NCBI GenBank assembly: GCA_018266575.1
Contig: JAFEAE010000005.1
Location: forward strand, 1-53,873
Source of the DNA: Bacteroidota bacterium
GTDB lineage: Bacteria; Bacteroidota; Bacteroidia; Chitinophagales; Chitinophagaceae
Reading direction: 5' to 3'
DNA: 53,873 nt
Shown: positions 51,706 through 53,873 of the stretch, piece by piece
How positions within the stretch are numbered: the first letter of the stretch is position 1
Layout: every line of letters begins with the position of its first letter
Notes under the pieces: generated by a model
What the model was told of the DNA's origin: nothing
Databases searched by the model: none
The model's input: the letters and a program-made list of their open reading frames with translations, nothing else
Translations under genes and position numbers: made by a program

Positions 51706-52082
51706 TTCCATATTGGGTGACATATCCAATTAATAAAAAATGTTTTTGCCGGTTATAAAGCGATCAGGGCTCAACTGTTTTTCACCACAGTAGTACAAAA
51801 GCTTAATCAAAGCTCCTTCCGGAAACGGGCTGTATATCCCTGCCCGTCCGGCAGGCGGGGTTTCCGGATCGCCTTTTTTGGTTCTTTTTTGGCGAAGCAA
51901 AAAAGAACAAGAAATATATTGCATGAAAATTTATTAAGCAATATTTCCAGGATAACTTAATTGACTAACATGAAATTGCAAATCAGTTTTAGAGATCATT
52001 CTATATAACTTAATACAACGATAACCTATACACTATTTTGTTGTTCGTATGATTTTCGGTAAATTGGGAAAACCTATTAAAT
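51706..52082. other. Gene-free interval with a composite hairpin element
   Basis: The composite repeat at 51818-51908 fills its middle. The right part (51920-52082) is A/T-rich and leads into the next gene with no clear promoter. An open frame on the minus strand (51730-51924) consists of repeat sequence and was not called. Confidence 0.5.
51818..51908. repeat. Composite hairpin repeat element
   Basis: Three nested or adjacent hairpins are visible. Outer arms TCCGGAAAC / GTTTCCGGA lie at 51818-51826 and 51860-51868. An inner CCTGCC / GGCAGG stem lies at 51839-51855. A perfect 11-bp stem GTTCTTTTTTG / CAAAAAAGAAC with loop GCGAAG lies at 51881-51908. Such hairpins are common dispersed elements in Bacteroidota genomes. 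Confidence 0.6.
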
Positions 52083-52556
52083 ATGTTATGGCGAAAATTT
52101 AATGGAGACCTGATCGAACTACCGATCATTGATGCCGTTGAACATGCCATCCGCCGAGAGACGGAAAAAGGCTATCACCTCAAAGTTTGCATCGGCACAG
52201 ATTCACAGGTAAAAGGCGCAGAAACAGAGTTTGCAACAGTTATTGTTTTTCTCCGCGAAGGACATGGAGGCTTCATGTTCATTCATAACGAAAAAACAAA
52301 AACGCAGTACACCATCAAAGAGCGCATGTTGGTAGAAGTTGCAAAAAGTATCGAGATCGCTTATGAACTGTGCAACCTGTTCAGCAAATACGATGTGGAT
52401 ATGGAAGTGCATGCAGACATCAACACCAATCCGCATTTCAAAAGTAACGATGCACTTAAAGAAGCAATGGGTTACATTCTCGGAATGGGTTTTGCATTCA
52501 AAGCAAAACCAGAAGCCTTTGCCAGCAGCAGTTGCGCCAACAAAGTGGTGAACTAA
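52083..52556 (+). CDS. YkuK-like (DUF458) RNase H-fold protein
   Basis: A 157-aa protein. KVCIGTDSQVKGAETEFATV carries the first acidic residue and strand, and VDMEVHADINTNPHFKSNDA the next. KEAMGYILGMGFAFKAKPEA and FASSSCANKVVN close the domain. It fits the DUF458/YkuK family of predicted RNase H-like proteins; activity is not shown. A terminator begins at its stop codon. Confidence 0.82.
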   Translation: MLWRKFNGDLIELPIIDAVEHAIRRETEKGYHLKVCIGTDSQVKGAETEFATVIVFLREGHGGFMFIHNEKTKTQYTIKERMLVEVAKSIEIAYELCNLFSKYDVDMEVHADINTNPHFKSNDALKEAMGYILGMGFAFKAKPEAFASSSCANKVVN

Positions 52557-52582
52557 ACCCTGAGCTTGTCGAAGGGTTTTTT
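52556..52582 (+). terminator. Terminator overlapping the stop of the YkuK-like gene
   Basis: AACCCT at 52556-52561 and AGGGTT at 52573-52578 pair around GAGCTTGTCGA, followed by more T. The core CCCTGAGCTTGTCGAAGGG is a hairpin found widely in bacteria, so it may be a dispersed element acting as terminator. Confidence 0.75.
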
Positions 52583-52983
52583 AATTTAAAGCCGTGAAAT
52601 TTTCACTGCACAGGAAGTTGTCTCCGCTATATATTTACGAATTACGATCTGGGATTTACGATTTCTGCTAAATAGTTATCGGTCGTCAGTTGACGGTCAT
52701 CGGTTCTTCAACTTCATAATTCCCCTTTTATTTTTTAGCCTTTAAATTATTAGTTTTTATTTTTTTGTAACCAGCATTTGTTCCCTATTAAACATCGTTG
52801 TGTCACTCACTTGTACGTAAGAAATTCTATTGAGCGATTGTCTGAGCTATGGTTTTATCCTGATTTAACTGATGCATCTGATTTCTTCCTGTTGCAATCT
52901 TCCCGCATTGTCAATTATCCATTATCAACTATCAATTTCCTCCTTCACCGCATTTCCAAACTATCTCATCGTATCTTGCATTC
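52557..52983. other. 427-bp gene-free interval
   Basis: After the terminator it holds degenerate direct repeats (TTTACGA-AATTACGA, GTCGTCAGTTGACGGTCATC near 52681-52700) like those at 24090-24170 and 37925-38000. No gene. TATCTTGC at 52974-52981, 3 nt before the engB ATG, is close to a -7 box but lacks one T. Confidence 0.5.
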
Positions 52984-53595
52984 ATGCTTATTAAATCTGC
53001 AGAATATATTATCAGCAGCCCCGACTATAAACAGTGCCCGAAAGCGGATAAGCCGGAATATGCATTTATCGGGCGAAGCAATGTGGGAAAATCTTCGCTC
53101 ATCAATATGCTTTGCAATAACGACAAGCTGGCAAAAACTTCTGCTACTCCCGGCAAAACACAATTGATCAATCATTTTCTTATTAATAAGGAATGGTACA
53201 TTGTTGATTTGCCCGGGTATGGCTTTGCAAAAGTTTCACAATCGCAACGGAAGAAATGGGAAAAGATGATTGAAGATTATTTGCGCAAACGCAAAACATT
53301 AATGACTGTTTTTGTGTTGATCGACAGCCGCCATACGCCACAAAAATTAGATCTTGAATTTGTGAATGAACTTGGCAAATGGCGTGTGCCTTTTTGTTTG
53401 GTGTTTACAAAATCCGATAAAGAAAATCAACGTACGGTAAGCCAGAACGTACAATCCTTCTTAAATAAAATGCGTGAAACCTGGCAGTTTCTTCCGCAGC
53501 ATTTTGTTACCAGCGCTATTAAGAAAACCGGAAGAGAAAAAATCCTCGGGCTGATCCAGGAATGCAATGAAGAATTTGAGGAAGAGAATGAATAA
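52984..53595 (+). CDS. engB: Ribosome biogenesis GTP-binding protein YsxC/EngB
   Basis: A 203-aa GTPase needed for large ribosomal subunit assembly. G1 is GRSNVGKSSL, the switch region includes SATPGKTQLIN, G3 is DLPGYGFAKVS, G4 is TKSDK and G5 is in VTSAIKKTGREK. Length and motifs are normal. The start at 52984 (MLIKSAEYI) matches homologues. Confidence 0.95.
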   Translation: MLIKSAEYIISSPDYKQCPKADKPEYAFIGRSNVGKSSLINMLCNNDKLAKTSATPGKTQLINHFLINKEWYIVDLPGYGFAKVSQSQRKKWEKMIEDYLRKRKTLMTVFVLIDSRHTPQKLDLEFVNELGKWRVPFCLVFTKSDKENQRTVSQNVQSFLNKMRETWQFLPQHFVTSAIKKTGREKILGLIQECNEEFEEENE

Positions 53596-53873
53596 TGTCT
53601 GAACCTGGATTCTGGAAGATTTTTGGGATTGATAGAATGAAGAAATAAAACACATAGGCATATAGGAACAATAGGAATCAAAGTTCAGATAATTGAATTG
53701 ACCAAAGAGGGGCACAGAATTAAACCCGGAGTTGCTCAGAGCGTTGAAGTACAAGAGTGCGACCTTTAGATTTGGTTCTTTGAAATAATGGCGAAGGAAA
53801 AAATAAATTTGAAAAGAAGAGAGGTGCACTATGAGTGCGACTGGAAGTTTCGTTCCGCGTTGCGTATTAGACC
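53596..53873. other. Gene-free right edge with repeat fragments
   Basis: It contains short repeats around ATAGGCATATAGGAACAATAGG (53653-53674) and a GTACAAGAGTGCGAC block at 53751-53765 shared with 20183-20198. No gene was seen before the window ends. Confidence 0.45.

Overview
The window looks like chromosome of a low-GC member of Bacteroidota, most likely a Chitinophagaceae-type organism. The reasons are Bacteroidota-type promoters (TTTG about 18-21 nt before TAnnTTTG, at 14545-14577 and 16115-16144), Bacteroidota families (DUF4403, DUF5723, OmpA with thrombospondin type 3 repeats, a YkuK-type protein), A-rich start regions with few Shine-Dalgarno sites, and dispersed intergenic repeats. 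No prophage, plasmid, CRISPR array or rRNA was seen. The only clear mobile-type gene is a REP-associated transposase cut by the left edge.

Layout. 1-0.7 kb: REP-associated transposase with its REP hairpins. 0.7-6.1 kb (minus): a cassette of glutamine-synthetase-like gamma-glutamyl ligase, iron alcohol dehydrogenase, and one polypeptide joining a C26 gamma-glutamyl hydrolase to an aldehyde dehydrogenase. It reads as gamma-glutamylation-dependent catabolism of an amino alcohol. 6.2-10.2 kb (plus): a GNAT protein, then an overlapping alkylation-repair operon (AraC-HTH/methyltransferase, separate Ada-type zinc domain, AlkB), an ACT-domain protein and a secreted esterase. 10.2-17.6 kb: DUF4403 lipoprotein, an ECF sigma factor overlapping a protein with one membrane helix and a beta-barrel-like C-terminus, a SET-domain protein, OmpA, MgtE. 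18-24.9 kb: housekeeping genes (lysA, scpB, an isolated atpG, surE, lpxB, tRNA-Ala, a NudK-like Nudix gene). 25-31.5 kb: VOC protein and a signalling block of two HisKA_3 kinases, a NarL-type regulator and a lone receiver. 31.7-37.7 kb (minus): YdeI-like protein, glmS, a Gly/Tyr-rich secreted protein, an S9 peptidase. 38-44.1 kb (plus): membrane-anchored papain-like peptidase, thioredoxin-like protein, DUF4442, beta-CASP metallohydrolase, GH51 arabinofuranosidase. 44.2-50.5 kb: UbiA prenyltransferase, type III polyketide synthase, methyltransferase, FAD monooxygenase-like protein and DUF5723 outer-membrane protein, a probable phenolic-lipid or quinone pathway. 50.5-53.9 kb: TonB-C protein, CoA-binding protein, YkuK-like protein, engB.

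The best candidates for something new are the polyketide/UbiA cluster, the gamma-glutamyl cassette with its fused hydrolase-dehydrogenase, the alkylation operon in which Ada is split into two overlapping genes, and the sigma factor paired with a possible envelope-spanning protein. Intergenic DNA also carries an unexplained repeat of about 75 bp in three near-complete copies plus fragments, and several hairpin elements.
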